Below, piece after piece: positions 37,421 to 47,100 of a DNA stretch of 64,000 nt. Position 1 is the first letter of the stretch; each line of letters begins with the position of its first letter. Where the stretch lies: NCBI RefSeq assembly GCF_001550155.1, contig NZ_LRUF01000021.1, positions 506,068 to 570,067 on the forward strand. Reading direction: 5' to 3'. This DNA comes from Pseudoalteromonas arabiensis (GTDB taxonomy: Bacteria > Pseudomonadota > Gammaproteobacteria > Enterobacterales > Alteromonadaceae). A model generated the notes under the pieces. It had not been told where the DNA came from, ran no database searches, and worked only from the letters and a program-made list of their open reading frames with translations. The position numbers and the translations under genes are program-made.

Positions 37421-38716
37421 ATGTGCCAATATTGGCAAGCCCGTATCATTGATCAACAAAAATATCGCCCAAATGATAACCGTTCTGCGTGGCAAGTAGA
37501 CAGATCACGTATTATACACGCAGCCGCATTTAGGCGTTTACAAGCAAAAACGCAAATAATGGGCATTGGCCTTAATGATTTTTACCGAACTCGCCTGACA
37601 CACTCTCTAGAAGTTGCGCAAATTGGCAGTGGCCTACTTAGACATTTAAAAACGCAACACGCTAATTTTAAACATTTTCCCAGTGCAAGTTTACTTGAAA
37701 CTCTATGTTTAGCTCATGATATAGGCCATCCCCCTTTTGGACATGGTGGGGAAATAGCACTTAACTATATGATGCGTGAAAATGGTGGATTTGAAGGCAA
37801 TGCGCAAACATTAAGAATCGTCTCAAAACTGGAACCATATAGTAATGGTTACGGTATGAACTTAACACGCCGCACTTTACTCGGATTTATCAAATACCCA
37901 GCGTTTATTGATGATTTATGGCATACCATTCCGCCTTTAAGTGGAAAAAGAAGCTTTATAAAAGCGGATCATTGGCGCCCTGCTAAAGGCTTATACAAAG
38001 ATGATCAAGATGTATTTAACTGGATAATCGCCCCGCTTTCAGGCGATGATAAAAAGCTTTTGTCTAGTCATTACCAAGCCGATGAATTTAGAGCTAGAAC
38101 CCATTATAAATCACTCGACGCTGCAATCATGGAGTTGGCTGATGACATTGCCTATGCCGTGCATGATCTCGAAGATGCCATAGCAACAGAAGTGCTTACC
38201 CTGTCAGATTGGCTCAACCACGCTCAACAACAATTAGACGCTCTTAATTCACCTTGGTTAAATGGGCATTTAAACTCGATAACCAAACGGCTATTTTCAG
38301 AATATGAGTACGAGCGAAAAGACGCCATTGGAGAGTTGGTTAACACCTTTATTATTAATGCTCAGTTGGTGGTTCAAAACGCTGATTTTGAGTCTGAAAT
38401 ATTGCAGTACACGGTCAGCTTACCTGATGAATTCGCAGCCATTCTTAATGTTTTAAAGCATTTTGTGTTTAAGCGTTTAATTCGTGAACCCAAAATGCAG
38501 CAAGTTGAATTTAAAGGACAAAATTTATTGATTGAGCTATTCAGTGCGTTTGCCAGTGATCCTATGCGTCTACTGCCCGAAACAACCCAAGAAATGTGGT
38601 TGAGTGCCCATGACAAACAAGAAAACTCAATGCGCATTATTTGCGATTATTTATCGGGAATGAGTGACGAGTACGCATATAAAACCTATCAGCGATTATT
38701 TCTTCCTGTTAGTTAA
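37421..38716 (+). CDS. dgt: dGTP triphosphohydrolase (HD-domain dNTPase)
   Basis: Removes triphosphate from dGTP. The 431 residues have the HD metal site in full: His61 (RTRLTHSLEVAQIG), His99-Asp100 (CLAHDIGHPPFGHGGE) and, later, ELADDIAYAVHDLEDA. The N-terminal RSAWQVDRSRIIHAAAFRRL QAKTQ is the dGTPase signature. Start behind AAGG at 37421. Close relatives in Shewanella and Pseudoalteromonas luteoviolacea are known to deplete dGTP and block phage growth. Here the gene sits alone among housekeeping genes, so a house-cleaning role is equally possible. Confidence 0.93.
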   Translation: MCQYWQARIIDQQKYRPNDNRSAWQVDRSRIIHAAAFRRLQAKTQIMGIGLNDFYRTRLTHSLEVAQIGSGLLRHLKTQHANFKHFPSASLLETLCLAHDIGHPPFGHGGEIALNYMMRENGGFEGNAQTLRIVSKLEPYSNGYGMNLTRRTLLGFIKYPAFIDDLWHTIPPLSGKRSFIKADHWRPAKGLYKDDQDVFNWIIAPLSGDDKKLLSSHYQADEFRARTHYKSLDAAIMELADDIAYAVHDLEDAIATEVLTLSDWLNHAQQQLDALNSPWLNGHLNSITKRLFSEYEYERKDAIGELVNTFIINAQLVVQNADFESEILQYTVSLPDEFAAILNVLKHFVFKRLIREPKMQQVEFKGQNLLIELFSAFASDPMRLLPETTQEMWLSAHDKQENSMRIICDYLSGMSDEYAYKTYQRLFLPVS

Positions 38717-38923
38717 TCATTGTGTGTTTAGAAGTTGGTCTAACCTTGAGTAATTAGAACTGAATGACAAATTTTTCACGCATTAAATGAACATGGATTG
38801 CAATAAAGCTTCAACGATACTTAATGCCATATTAGCTCACTCCCCAATGAGCTACGGCGCTGACACTCTTCCCGACCCATTACACAAAGAGCGCGACGTT
38901 AGTATTAAAGCTGCCTGAAAACA

Positions 38924-38951
38924 ACAACGCCGAGCAATTGCTCGGCGTTGT
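38924..38951. terminator. 28-base perfect palindrome, probable bidirectional terminator
   Basis: ACAACGCCGAGC, AATT, GCTCGGCGTTGT: strong hairpin between dgt (+) and the prolyl oligopeptidase gene (-). A moderate T stretch follows on both strands. Confidence 0.75.
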
Positions 38952-38973
38952 ATTTAGCCTCGTTATCTTTTTA

Positions 38974-41142
38974 CTAAAGACTCTTTACACCCATATTATA
39001 AAGTGTGAAACCATAGATATCAGCGTACATATCAATAACCTTACTAGTAGGAGTACCCGCTCCATGTCCTGCATTTGTCTCTATTCGAATCAGGTACGGG
39101 TTTTGTTTCGCACCTTTTTCTTGTAACTCAGCAGCAAACTTAAATGAATGCGCAGGCACAACACGGTCATCATGATCCCCTGTTGTCACTAAAGTCGCAG
39201 GATAACTTACACCCGCTTTAACATTGTGAACAGGCGAGTAGCCTTTTAAGTAATCAAACATTTCCTTACTTTGCTCACTCGTGCCATAGTCGTAGGCCCA
39301 ACCAGCACCGGCTGTAAAGGTGTGGTAACGCAGCATATCTAATACGCCCACGGCAGGAAGCGCAACTTTAAATAGCTCAGGACGCTGAGTCATAACCGCA
39401 CCGACTAATAAGCCACCGTTAGAACCACCACGCACCGCTAAGTAATCAGGTGAGCTGTATTGCTTTTCGTTTAAGTACTCTGCAGCAGCAATAAAGTCAT
39501 CAAATACATTTTGCTTCTTAAGTTGTGTACCATTCACATGCCACGCTTTACCGTATTCACCACCACCACGAATATTCGCTACCGCATACACACCACCGTG
39601 CTCAAGCCATGCCGCAACCGTAGGACTGTAGCTTGGTGTTAGGCTTACGTTAAAGCCACCATAACCATATAAAATAGTTGGGTTTTTACCGTTAAGCTCG
39701 GTGCCTTTTTTGTATGAGATAATCATCGGCACTTTAGTGCCATCTTTTGATGTATAGAATACTTGTTCAGAAATATAGTCTTCGCTATTAAATTTAGCGC
39801 CCGACTTGCGATACACATCAGACTTGCCTGATTCAACATCAAACGAATAGGTATTACCTGGCGTGGTGTAATTTGTGAATGAGTAATACAATGTTTGTGC
39901 ATCGTGCTTACCGCTAAAGCCGTATGCAGTGCCCACACCTGGTAAGCTGATATCGCGCACCAGTTTACCTGATTTATCGTATTGTTTTACTTGCGAAATC
40001 GCATCAACCATATACTTAGCAAAGAAGTAGTCACCGCCTTTTGAAATACTAAGCACATTGTCAGTTTCTGGGATTAAATCTTGCCAATTTTCAGGGCGTG
40101 GATCAGCGGCATCAACAGTCACTACACGCATATTTGGTGCGTTTAAGTTAGTCACTAAATAGAGTTTCGAGCCGTCATTATCAATAATAGAAGTATCTGA
40201 TTCTGTGTTATCCAAAATCGTCACTAATTCGCTATCAGACTTAGTTAAATCTTTTATAAACAGTTTATTACCTGATGTTGAAGTACTTGCAGCGATAATT
40301 AAATAACGATTATCACGGGTTACCTCTGCGCCAATATAACGGTGCTTTTGTGCTTCAGTTCCACCATAAATTAATTGGTCATCAGCTTGTGCTGTACCTA
40401 ATTTGTGATAATAAACTTTATGTTGATCTGTTTTGGCAGACAGCTCACTTCCTTTTGGCTTATCGTAGCTCGAATAATAGAAACCTTCGTTACCAAGCCA
40501 AGCAATACCACTAAATTTCACATCGACTAACGCTTCTTCAATTGGCTGTTTTGTCGCTGTATCAATAATGATAATTTTACGCCAGTCACTGCCGCCTTCA
40601 GAGATTTGATAAGCTGCTAACGTACCGTCTTCTGTGAAGGTTAAGCCCGACATTGAGGTTGTGCCGTCGCTACTAAAAGTATTTGGGTCTAAGAACACCT
40701 CAGCTTCTGAGTCGCCTTTTTTGCGATACACCACATATTGATTTTGCAGACCATCGTTTTTATAAAAGTAGGTATACTCACCCTCTTCAAATGGTGCTGT
40801 GACTTTTTCATAGTTCATCAGCTTTTCAAGCGTGGTTTTAAGCTCATCACGATAAGGAATATTTTTTAAATAAGAAAACGTGACGTCATTTTCAGCTTTG
40901 ACCCATTGTGCTGTTTCGTCGCTCATATCGTCTTCTAACCAACGATACGGATCGGCCACTTTTTCACCGAAGTACTCATCGACAACAGTGCCTTTTTTAG
41001 TTTCTGGATAATTCACAGCAGCTTTTACCTCTGCAGTTTTTACCTCTGCAGTTTTTACAGTTTGTTCTGTATTTTTTGGGGTTGATTCACCACACCCCGC
41101 CAGTGCAACAACAATCGCACATGCAAGCGTTTTCTTGATCAT
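38974..41142 (-). CDS. Prolyl oligopeptidase (S9A) lipoprotein
   Basis: Serine peptidase cleaving after proline in short peptides. The 722 residues carry a lipoprotein signal ([13 protein letters not shown], Cys17) and a repetitive linker ([14 protein letters not shown]). A propeller domain opens with DPYRWLEDD. The hydrolase domain has Ser574 in GGSNGG, Asp in [14 protein letters not shown] and His693 in NAGHGAG, a complete triad. An envelope-anchored form is common in marine bacteria and fits scavenging of peptides together with the TonB receptors. Confidence 0.95.
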   Translation of the reverse strand: MIKKTLACAIVVALAGCGESTPKNTEQTVKTAEVKTAEVKAAVNYPETKKGTVVDEYFGEKVADPYRWLEDDMSDETAQWVKAENDVTFSYLKNIPYRDELKTTLEKLMNYEKVTAPFEEGEYTYFYKNDGLQNQYVVYRKKGDSEAEVFLDPNTFSSDGTTSMSGLTFTEDGTLAAYQISEGGSDWRKIIIIDTATKQPIEEALVDVKFSGIAWLGNEGFYYSSYDKPKGSELSAKTDQHKVYYHKLGTAQADDQLIYGGTEAQKHRYIGAEVTRDNRYLIIAASTSTSGNKLFIKDLTKSDSELVTILDNTESDTSIIDNDGSKLYLVTNLNAPNMRVVTVDAADPRPENWQDLIPETDNVLSISKGGDYFFAKYMVDAISQVKQYDKSGKLVRDISLPGVGTAYGFSGKHDAQTLYYSFTNYTTPGNTYSFDVESGKSDVYRKSGAKFNSEDYISEQVFYTSKDGTKVPMIISYKKGTELNGKNPTILYGYGGFNVSLTPSYSPTVAAWLEHGGVYAVANIRGGGEYGKAWHVNGTQLKKQNVFDDFIAAAEYLNEKQYSSPDYLAVRGGSNGGLLVGAVMTQRPELFKVALPAVGVLDMLRYHTFTAGAGWAYDYGTSEQSKEMFDYLKGYSPVHNVKAGVSYPATLVTTGDHDDRVVPAHSFKFAAELQEKGAKQNPYLIRIETNAGHGAGTPTSKVIDMYADIYGFTLYNMGVKSL

Positions 41143-41254
41143 AATAGGTTTACTTGTTAGTCATTATTAACAAAATGAAAATAAAGTTAATACCCATTAA
41201 TGTCTAGTAATTTGCGCCTAAACACGGGTAGAGCTGTAAACCAATGTAAAAACA

Positions 41255-41281
41255 AAAAAGCCACGCAATTTACGTGGCTTT
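41255..41281 (-). terminator. Rho-independent terminator after ilvE
   Basis: On the minus strand AAAGCCACG, seven-base loop, CGTGGCTTT and a T run. Confidence 0.9.
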
Positions 41282-41298
41282 CCATATTTACTGCGCAA

Positions 41299-42294
41299 TT
41301 ATACTTTTGTTAACCAGCCGTGTTTATCCGCTGATTTACCCCATTGAATATCATTCAATGCTTGGCGTAATTTTGCGACTTTTTCGCCAGGTTCGCCCGA
41401 ACCCACTTTAAACTCTTGGTCATTATGAATAAGCGTGCCAACCGACGTCAATACCGCAGCGGTACCCGATAATGCAGCTTCAGTGCCTGGTTTAGCGGCT
41501 CTTTCAAGCAACTCAGACACAGTAAAATTACGCTCAGATACTGTCATACCTAAATCTTTAGCAATCGTTAAAATACTATTACGCGTTACACCGTGTAAGA
41601 ATGTGCTATCAAGTGCTTTTGTGATGATTTCATCCCCATCAATTAGAATGAAGTTTGCAGCACCGGTTTCTTGTACATCGCCACCTGGGCAGAATAAAAT
41701 TTGGTCTGCTTGGTGCTCAGAGCGAGCCTGTAAGATTGGACCTAATGCACTTGCGTAGTTACCACCACTTTTCACCATACCCATATGTGGCGCACAGCGC
41801 ATGCCATCTTCTTCAAGTAATACACGGAGTGCCGTTGCGCCACCAGCAAAGTAGTCACCCACTGGCGAAAGTAATACATAAAGCAATGAACTCATTGACG
41901 GCGCAGCCGCTTTACCAATTGCGGCTTCTGTCCCAATGTGCGTAGGGCGAATATACATAGACCCCGGAGGGGTCGGTGTTTCGTCTGCATACTCTTTTAC
42001 AATGTCTTTAATCATTTGCTCAAGCATGCTTTCGTCAAAGTCAGGTAAGTTTAGTAACTTAGAGCTTTGTTTCATACGCGCGATGTTAGCATCCATACGA
42101 AAGATATAGACCGTGCCATCTTCATGACGAAATGCTTTTAATCCTTCAAAACAGGTGCTTGAGTAATGTAATACGTGAGCACCCGCATGTAATTCGATTT
42201 TATCAGATGGGACCAGCGCGCTTTCACTCCATGAGTTATCAGCAAAACGTGCTTGGATCATTTGTGGCATAAATACAGTACCAAATGCGGCCAT
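41299..42294 (-). CDS. ilvE: Branched-chain amino acid aminotransferase
   Basis: PLP enzyme performing the last step of Leu, Ile and Val synthesis. The 331 residues match the longer BCAT subgroup. Substrate-pocket motifs are HVLHYSSTCFEGLKAFR and MYIRPTHIGTEAAIG, the PLP lysine is Lys175 in GMVKSGGNYAS, and GDVQETGAANFILIDG and LHGVTRNSILTIAKDLG also mark the family. Start behind GAGAG at 42294. Monocistronic, with its own terminator. Confidence 0.95.
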   Translation of the reverse strand: MAAFGTVFMPQMIQARFADNSWSESALVPSDKIELHAGAHVLHYSSTCFEGLKAFRHEDGTVYIFRMDANIARMKQSSKLLNLPDFDESMLEQMIKDIVKEYADETPTPPGSMYIRPTHIGTEAAIGKAAAPSMSSLLYVLLSPVGDYFAGGATALRVLLEEDGMRCAPHMGMVKSGGNYASALGPILQARSEHQADQILFCPGGDVQETGAANFILIDGDEIITKALDSTFLHGVTRNSILTIAKDLGMTVSERNFTVSELLERAAKPGTEAALSGTAAVLTSVGTLIHNDQEFKVGSGEPGEKVAKLRQALNDIQWGKSADKHGWLTKV

Positions 42295-42414
42295 TGTTGT
42301 TCTCTCTTGTTTGGACTACTTTTACCTCATTGTAAGCTAATCCATCCCCGTTTAACCATAGCAAACTAGTGCCTTTTATCGATTTAAGTGTTAAAAATTC
42401 GACCGTTTGGTACA

Positions 42415-42438
42415 AAAAACGCGCAACCTAAGCTGCGC
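42415..42438 (-). terminator. Terminator after the short-chain dehydrogenase gene
   Basis: On the minus strand GCGCA ... TGCGC with an extended wobble stem, followed by GTTTTTT. Confidence 0.75.
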
Positions 42439-42478
42439 ATTGTTTACTAAGAATCATTCACTAACTTATGACTATAAA

Positions 42479-43267
42479 TTATCGATAATTCATTTTTGCT
42501 GTGAGGCGATTAAAAAAGCTTGGAAAAAAACGCTTAATGGTCGGTGCTAAACCACTTATTCCCTCGCCAATCACAACCTCATCTTTCTCGGCTTCAATGG
42601 CTTTGATCATTTTTGCAGCGGCTTTTGCGACATCCATGCCATTCTCGATTGATTGCTCTGGCTTATTTTGCGGTTTACCTTGGCCATCTAACGAATTATG
42701 TGCAATGGCTGTTTTGATTGAACCTGGGCAAATTGTCAGGCAATTCACATTTTTGTCGGCTAGTTCTGCTCTTAAGCAATCCATAAAACCCACAACCGCA
42801 TATTTAGAGCCCGAATAACCTGTTCTGAACTTTGAACCGACTTTACCTGCCACACTGCTAATTGAGACCACCATACCCATACCTTGCTTCACCATCTGTG
42901 GTACTACGGCCTTGGTTAAAGCAATTAAACCAAAGTAATTTACTTCCATCAGTTGGCGATAAACCGTAAATTCGTTTTCTAAAAATAAGCTACGCTGCGA
43001 CACCCCACCGTTATTGATAAGTACATCAATTCGGCCCAGTCGTTCAATCACCGCTGGCATATCTTCAAGTAGGGCTTCGGGCTTTGCCAAATCAAGGGCG
43101 ACCACATGATGATTGCCGCCGAGCCTTGCATTAAGAGCGTTGAGTTTTTCCTCATTACGGGCAGACAGTATTAGCGTTGCCCCTTTTGCCGCCAGTTGCT
43201 CACAAAGTGCCTCACCAATTCCAGAAGATGCTCCTGTGACCCAAACTGTTTTACCATTTAATTGCAT
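42479..43267 (-). CDS. Short-chain dehydrogenase/reductase
   Basis: NAD(P)-dependent oxidoreductase with a Rossmann fold. The 262 residues show the cofactor motif TGASSGIG (11-18), NNGG, catalytic Ser138 region SISSVAG, and Tyr151-x3-Lys155 (YSGSKY). The C-terminus (about 235-262, IKRFFPSFFNRLTAKMNYR) is basic and amphipathic, resembling membrane-associated DHRS7-like members. Substrate unknown. It lies 22 bases after the Mpo1-like gene in the same direction, suggesting co-transcription and possibly a lipid substrate. Confidence 0.92.
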   Translation of the reverse strand: MQLNGKTVWVTGASSGIGEALCEQLAAKGATLILSARNEEKLNALNARLGGNHHVVALDLAKPEALLEDMPAVIERLGRIDVLINNGGVSQRSLFLENEFTVYRQLMEVNYFGLIALTKAVVPQMVKQGMGMVVSISSVAGKVGSKFRTGYSGSKYAVVGFMDCLRAELADKNVNCLTICPGSIKTAIAHNSLDGQGKPQNKPEQSIENGMDVAKAAAKMIKAIEAEKDEVVIGEGISGLAPTIKRFFPSFFNRLTAKMNYR

Positions 43268-43288
43268 ATGTGTTCCTTATTATTGTTG

Positions 43289-43792
43289 TTATGCTTTGTT
43301 AGGCCCTGCATGTTGTTCGATATGATCAGCAATATCTTTATAAAAACCAAGCATAATCAAGAACTCTGCTAATACAAATAAAGGCCCTATTACCAAACCA
43401 ATTAAATCGTCAACAAAAGCTGGCTTTTTACCTTCAAAATAATGACCAATAAACTGAAATACCCAACCAACAACGAAACTACCAATACTCACAGCTAGCC
43501 ATAATTCGGTCGAAAGCGATACCACAGGCTTAGCGGCAATACTTAACACACTTAAGCATACAGCCATAATTAACCCCATAGATAAGCTGAGCATTAAATA
43601 ATAAAGACAAGTGAGCGCAATCACCACAGTTGCCAAGGGGATAACAACAGGCTCTGAGATAAGCGTGACACGTTGCAATAAACAAATAATCGCAAACACA
43701 ATTAATGGGATACCAATAAAGTGAGTATAAATGTTGCGTTTAGAGCGGTGATAGAGGGCGTAATTTGTTAATTGTTGTTTTAATGTTTTCAT
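43289..43792 (-). CDS. Mpo1-like (DUF962) membrane protein
   Basis: From ATG 43792 (AGGA upstream) the protein has 167 residues. Four or so membrane helices flank the two family motifs, YHRSKRNIYTHFIGIPLIVF and FQFIGHYFEGKKPAFVDDLI GLVIGPLFV. This is the DUF962/YGL010w family; yeast Mpo1 is an Fe-dependent dioxygenase for 2-hydroxy fatty acids, and the conserved His residues are kept here. Likely lipid-related; the neighbouring short-chain dehydrogenase fits that idea but does not prove it. Confidence 0.9.
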   Translation of the reverse strand: MKTLKQQLTNYALYHRSKRNIYTHFIGIPLIVFAIICLLQRVTLISEPVVIPLATVVIALTCLYYLMLSLSMGLIMAVCLSVLSIAAKPVVSLSTELWLAVSIGSFVVGWVFQFIGHYFEGKKPAFVDDLIGLVIGPLFVLAEFLIMLGFYKDIADHIEQHAGPNKA

Positions 43793-43895
43793 TATTTTTC
43801 CTGCCAAAACTGTGTTCAAAGTTCAGATTAGCAGAAAATTTACTACCAAGAATGTCAACTAGCCGACATTTGACGAACCGGCATTAACTTACACA

Positions 43896-44300
43896 TCAAA
43901 CCAGTGCATCGATAACCCTGCCCTTTTCAGCGTCTGGTTGCATGTCCATGCGGTCGCGTCCTTTTTGATATTCCTCTTCTAGCATAGATTGTAACTCTTC
44001 CATTTTTTCTTGCAGGGCTTTCATATCCGCGCCTTGTTGTTGCATTTGTTCAGCAAGCTTTTCTATTTGCGCTTTAATTTCATCAATTTTCTCTTTGTCC
44101 ACGCCTAAACGCTGATAAACAAGCGCTTCCTTTGCTGTGTCTAAAAATGAGCTTGGCTCTGTATGTTTTCTTAACAACTGTTGTGCATCTGAAGAAGATT
44201 GAGCCATGGGTTTTGCTTGTGATGGAGTAAGCGACGTCTCACTATTTTTAGTGCCAGAGTAATGATAAGGGTTGTACTGATTATGAAATGTAATTGCCAC
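43896..44300 (-). CDS. Hypothetical coiled-coil protein
   Basis: 134 residues, no family recognised and no signal peptide. The first 45 residues are polar and probably disordered (FHNQYNPYHYSGTKNSE). Residues 65-115 form a strong heptad pattern (EKIDEIKAQIEKLAEQMQQQ, MKALQEKMEELQSMLEEEYQ). It stands between the Mpo1 gene and a Crp/Fnr regulator, apparently as its own unit. Codon use is like that of its neighbours. Function unknown. Confidence 0.78.
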   Translation of the reverse strand: MAITFHNQYNPYHYSGTKNSETSLTPSQAKPMAQSSSDAQQLLRKHTEPSSFLDTAKEALVYQRLGVDKEKIDEIKAQIEKLAEQMQQQGADMKALQEKMEELQSMLEEEYQKGRDRMDMQPDAEKGRVIDALV

Positions 44301-44354
44301 ACGCTGTCTTCCGTTTAAGCTTGATTGCTGCTTTGTAGCAATTTTAGTTCCAAA

Positions 44355-45017
44355 TCAGCACTGTGATTGCAATTTATCTATATTAATTATTTCAATCGAT
44401 TGATATTTAAGATTAATAATTGAGTCAGCTTGCAGGGTTTGTAATATTTGATTAATAGTTTGCCGTGTTAAATAGGTCATATCGGCAAGTTGTTGCTGGG
44501 TAAGCGGCAAAGGGTTTTGGCTTGACGACTGATAAAGCATGCATAACCGCTTACTCACCTTTTGCTTTGCTGCAAGGAGTGCGTGATCTTCTAATGAGTC
44601 AAACAGGTTTCGCACTTTATTGGTAAGCAGCAGCCCAAAATCATGCCAATAGGCAGGATGCTCATGTAATAGCTGAGTTAATGCCCGCTCAGGTACGTGT
44701 AAAAGCCGTACCGCAGTTTGTGCATACACATCGTGGGTGCGTTTACCCCCATCAAACAAAGCAACTTCACCAAACCACATCGCACTGGTTACAAAACTGA
44801 GCACCGCTTCTTTGCCTTGACTATTAACCCCAGAAACTCTAAGCACGCCATCAATAACACAATACAGACCGGTATTCTCATCACCACGCAAAAACAATGC
44901 ATCACCTGCATTTAAGGTGATTAATTTAGCATTTTTAAGTAGGCTATCTTTAAAGTTCTGTGTGCGCTGCCCAAACCAATTATCTTGATTTATTAGCGCC
45001 TGTTCCTGTTCATTCAA
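44355..45017 (-). CDS. Crp/Fnr-family transcription regulator
   Basis: 220 residues: a cyclic-nucleotide-binding-like sensor domain (about 20-130, GDALFLRGDENTGLYCVIDG and FGEVALFDGGKRTHDVYA) and a C-terminal winged helix (LTQQQLADMTYLTRQTINQI LQTL). No Cys cluster, so not an oxygen sensor of the FNR class. It is divergent from the amidohydrolase gene with only 50 bases between starts, so joint regulation is likely. Confidence 0.92.
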   Translation of the reverse strand: MNEQEQALINQDNWFGQRTQNFKDSLLKNAKLITLNAGDALFLRGDENTGLYCVIDGVLRVSGVNSQGKEAVLSFVTSAMWFGEVALFDGGKRTHDVYAQTAVRLLHVPERALTQLLHEHPAYWHDFGLLLTNKVRNLFDSLEDHALLAAKQKVSKRLCMLYQSSSQNPLPLTQQQLADMTYLTRQTINQILQTLQADSIINLKYQSIEIINIDKLQSQC

Positions 45018-45067
45018 AGCTTTATACTTTACATTGGTTTAATAAATTAATAATAAAAGGATACGGG

Positions 45068-46357
45068 ATGTTAAACAAATTACTTTCGACCAGCCTACTA
45101 CTCAGTGCGATTTCGACCCCTGCATTAGCTAGTGATATTAATACTGAGCTTAAATCTGCAAATAAAAGCGTCAGTGAAAAAGTCATTAAATGGCGCCGTC
45201 ATTTACACCAATATCCAGAGCTGAGTAACCGTGAGTTTGAAACAGCCAAATACGTAGCGAAGCATTTACGTTCTTTAGGCCTTGAAGTGCAAACAGGTGT
45301 GGCTCATACCGGTGTGGTTGCCAAACTTAAAGGGGGCAAAAAAGGTCCGCTTATTGCGCTGCGCGCTGATATGGATGCACTACCTGTTAAAGAGCAAGTA
45401 GACTTACCCTTCGCGTCAACTCAAACAACAGAGTACAAAGGCAATACCGTTGGCGTAATGCATGCCTGTGGTCATGATAACCATGTGGCTATTTTAATGG
45501 CGGCCGCTGAGTCTTTAGTCAAAATAAAAGAAGAGCTCGCGGGAGATATTCTGTTTATCTTCCAACCAGCTGAAGAAGGTGCACCAGATGGTGAAGAAGG
45601 CGGTGCGGAGCTTATGCTTAAAGAGGGCTTATTTAAAGAAAAGCCAGAAGCCGTATTTGGTTTACACGTAACCAGCTCGCTAAATACCGGACAAATTGGT
45701 TTTCGTGAAGGACCGTTGATGGCCAGCGCCGACAAATTTACAATCACAGTAAAAGGTCGTCAAACCCACGGTTCACGCCCTTGGAATGGGGTTGATCCAA
45801 TTGTGGCGTCATCACAAATTATTATGGCAACACAAACCATTGCTTCGCGCCAAGTTGATGTAACCAAAGCGCCTTCGGTAGTTTCATTTGGTGCTATTAA
45901 TGGCGGTGTACGTAACAACATCATCCCAGATCAAGTTGAAATGGTGGGCACTATTCGTACCTTTGACCAAGAAATGCGCGCTGACATTAAAAAACGTTTA
46001 GCTAAAACCGCCGAGATGGTGGCTGAATCAGGTGGCGCACAAGCGCATGTTCACATTGACCATGGTTACCCAGTAACCGTGAACGATATTGAATTAACTA
46101 AGAAAATGGCGCCAACACTTGCTGGTGTGGTTGGCAAAGAGAACCTGATCACAACGCCACTTATCACAGGTGCCGAAGACTTTAGTTACTACGCTTTAGA
46201 AACACCAGGCATGTTCTTTTTCTTAGGTGTCACACCAAAAGGTCAAGATGCAGTTACAGCGCCTAGTAACCATTCACCACACTTTTTTGCAGACGAGAAA
46301 GCATTACAGCTTGGTGTAAATGCGATGACCCAATTAGTGGTTGATTACCTTAAATAA
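45068..46357 (+). CDS. Secreted M20-family amidohydrolase/peptidase
   Basis: Zinc-dependent N-acyl amino acid hydrolase (hippurate/IAA-amino-acid hydrolase type). From ATG 45068 (AAGGA upstream) there are 429 residues with a signal peptide (MLNKLLSTSLLLSAISTPAL, then AS). The metal-site motifs are LRADMDALPVKE, GVMHACGHDNH and FIFQPAEEGAPDGEEGG, and FGLHVTSSLNTGQIG is also present. A dimerisation domain with TVKGRQTHGSRPWNGVDP follows. Export suggests use of environmental acyl amino acids. Divergent from the Crp/Fnr gene. Confidence 0.94.
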   Translation: MLNKLLSTSLLLSAISTPALASDINTELKSANKSVSEKVIKWRRHLHQYPELSNREFETAKYVAKHLRSLGLEVQTGVAHTGVVAKLKGGKKGPLIALRADMDALPVKEQVDLPFASTQTTEYKGNTVGVMHACGHDNHVAILMAAAESLVKIKEELAGDILFIFQPAEEGAPDGEEGGAELMLKEGLFKEKPEAVFGLHVTSSLNTGQIGFREGPLMASADKFTITVKGRQTHGSRPWNGVDPIVASSQIIMATQTIASRQVDVTKAPSVVSFGAINGGVRNNIIPDQVEMVGTIRTFDQEMRADIKKRLAKTAEMVAESGGAQAHVHIDHGYPVTVNDIELTKKMAPTLAGVVGKENLITTPLITGAEDFSYYALETPGMFFFLGVTPKGQDAVTAPSNHSPHFFADEKALQLGVNAMTQLVVDYLK

Positions 46358-46373
46358 TCAATAATTCCACACT

Positions 46374-46406
46374 GGCGGGTAAGGTCATTACCCGCCCTAC
46401 TTTCTT
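46374..46406 (+). terminator. Terminator after the amidohydrolase gene
   Basis: GGCGGGTAA, five-base loop, TTACCCGCC, then CTACTTTCTT. Confidence 0.75.
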
Positions 46407-46470
46407 ATCTGTTCAGCGCCAATAAAGTTCATTTTGCTAGGGTTAACTTACTAACAGGTAAGGAGGCCGC

Positions 46471-47100
46471 ATGACATCAGAATACTTTCACTTTTTAAGC
46501 ATTATTGGGGTGGCATTTTTTGCTATTTCTGGCACCTTGCTAGGTCATGAAAAAAGTGTCGGTGGTTTTGGTGTAGTGGTGGTTGCCACGGTAACAGCCA
46601 TAGGTGGTGGTACTTTACGAGATATCCTACTCAACAAGCCGGTATTTTGGATAGCCCAACCAGATTATTTATACGCAACTTACATAGCCATATTCGCGTC
46701 TATCTTATCAATTCGTCACCTCCCCGATTTAAGTAACACCACCATGCTATTAATGGATGCTGTAGGGATGGCAATTTTCAATATTATCGGTATTGAAAAA
46801 GCACTTATTGAAGGGGCTGATATGGTTGTTGCCATTACTATGGGTATGACAACAGGTATTTTTGGTGGCTTGATGCGCGATGTAATCTGTCGAGAAGTTC
46901 CACTGGTAATGGGCGAAGAGCTTTATTCAACCGCTTGCCTATCTGGCGGGCTTACTTATGCTGCATTATTTACTTTAGAGGTGGACTATATCTGGTGTAT
47001 TGTTGGTGGTTTAGTTGTCACCGTTTTTTTAAGATTAGGCGCTCTTCATTTTGGCTGGCAACCTAATCTATTTCGTAAAAGCAGCTTTAAACGCTCTTAG
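46471..47100 (+). CDS. TRIC/UPF0126-type membrane protein
   Basis: 209 residues with seven hydrophobic segments made of two similar halves: FAISGTLLGHEKSVGGFGVV VVATVTAIGGGTLRDILL and later IGIEKALIEGADMVVAITMG MTTGIFGGLMRDVICREVPL. The repeated GGG-LRD and GGL-RD motifs mark the bacterial TRIC (trimeric intracellular cation channel) family, YicG-like in E. coli. Start behind a full AAGGAGG. Probable K+-permeable channel; physiological role unclear. Its stop overlaps that of the convergent acetyltransferase. Confidence 0.92.
   Translation: MTSEYFHFLSIIGVAFFAISGTLLGHEKSVGGFGVVVVATVTAIGGGTLRDILLNKPVFWIAQPDYLYATYIAIFASILSIRHLPDLSNTTMLLMDAVGMAIFNIIGIEKALIEGADMVVAITMGMTTGIFGGLMRDVICREVPLVMGEELYSTACLSGGLTYAALFTLEVDYIWCIVGGLVVTVFLRLGALHFGWQPNLFRKSSFKRS

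Noticed and set aside
41023..41057. 15-base tandem repeat (two units) in the prolyl oligopeptidase gene
   Set aside because: It only encodes the repeated VKTAE linker after the lipobox; too short to be of regulatory interest.
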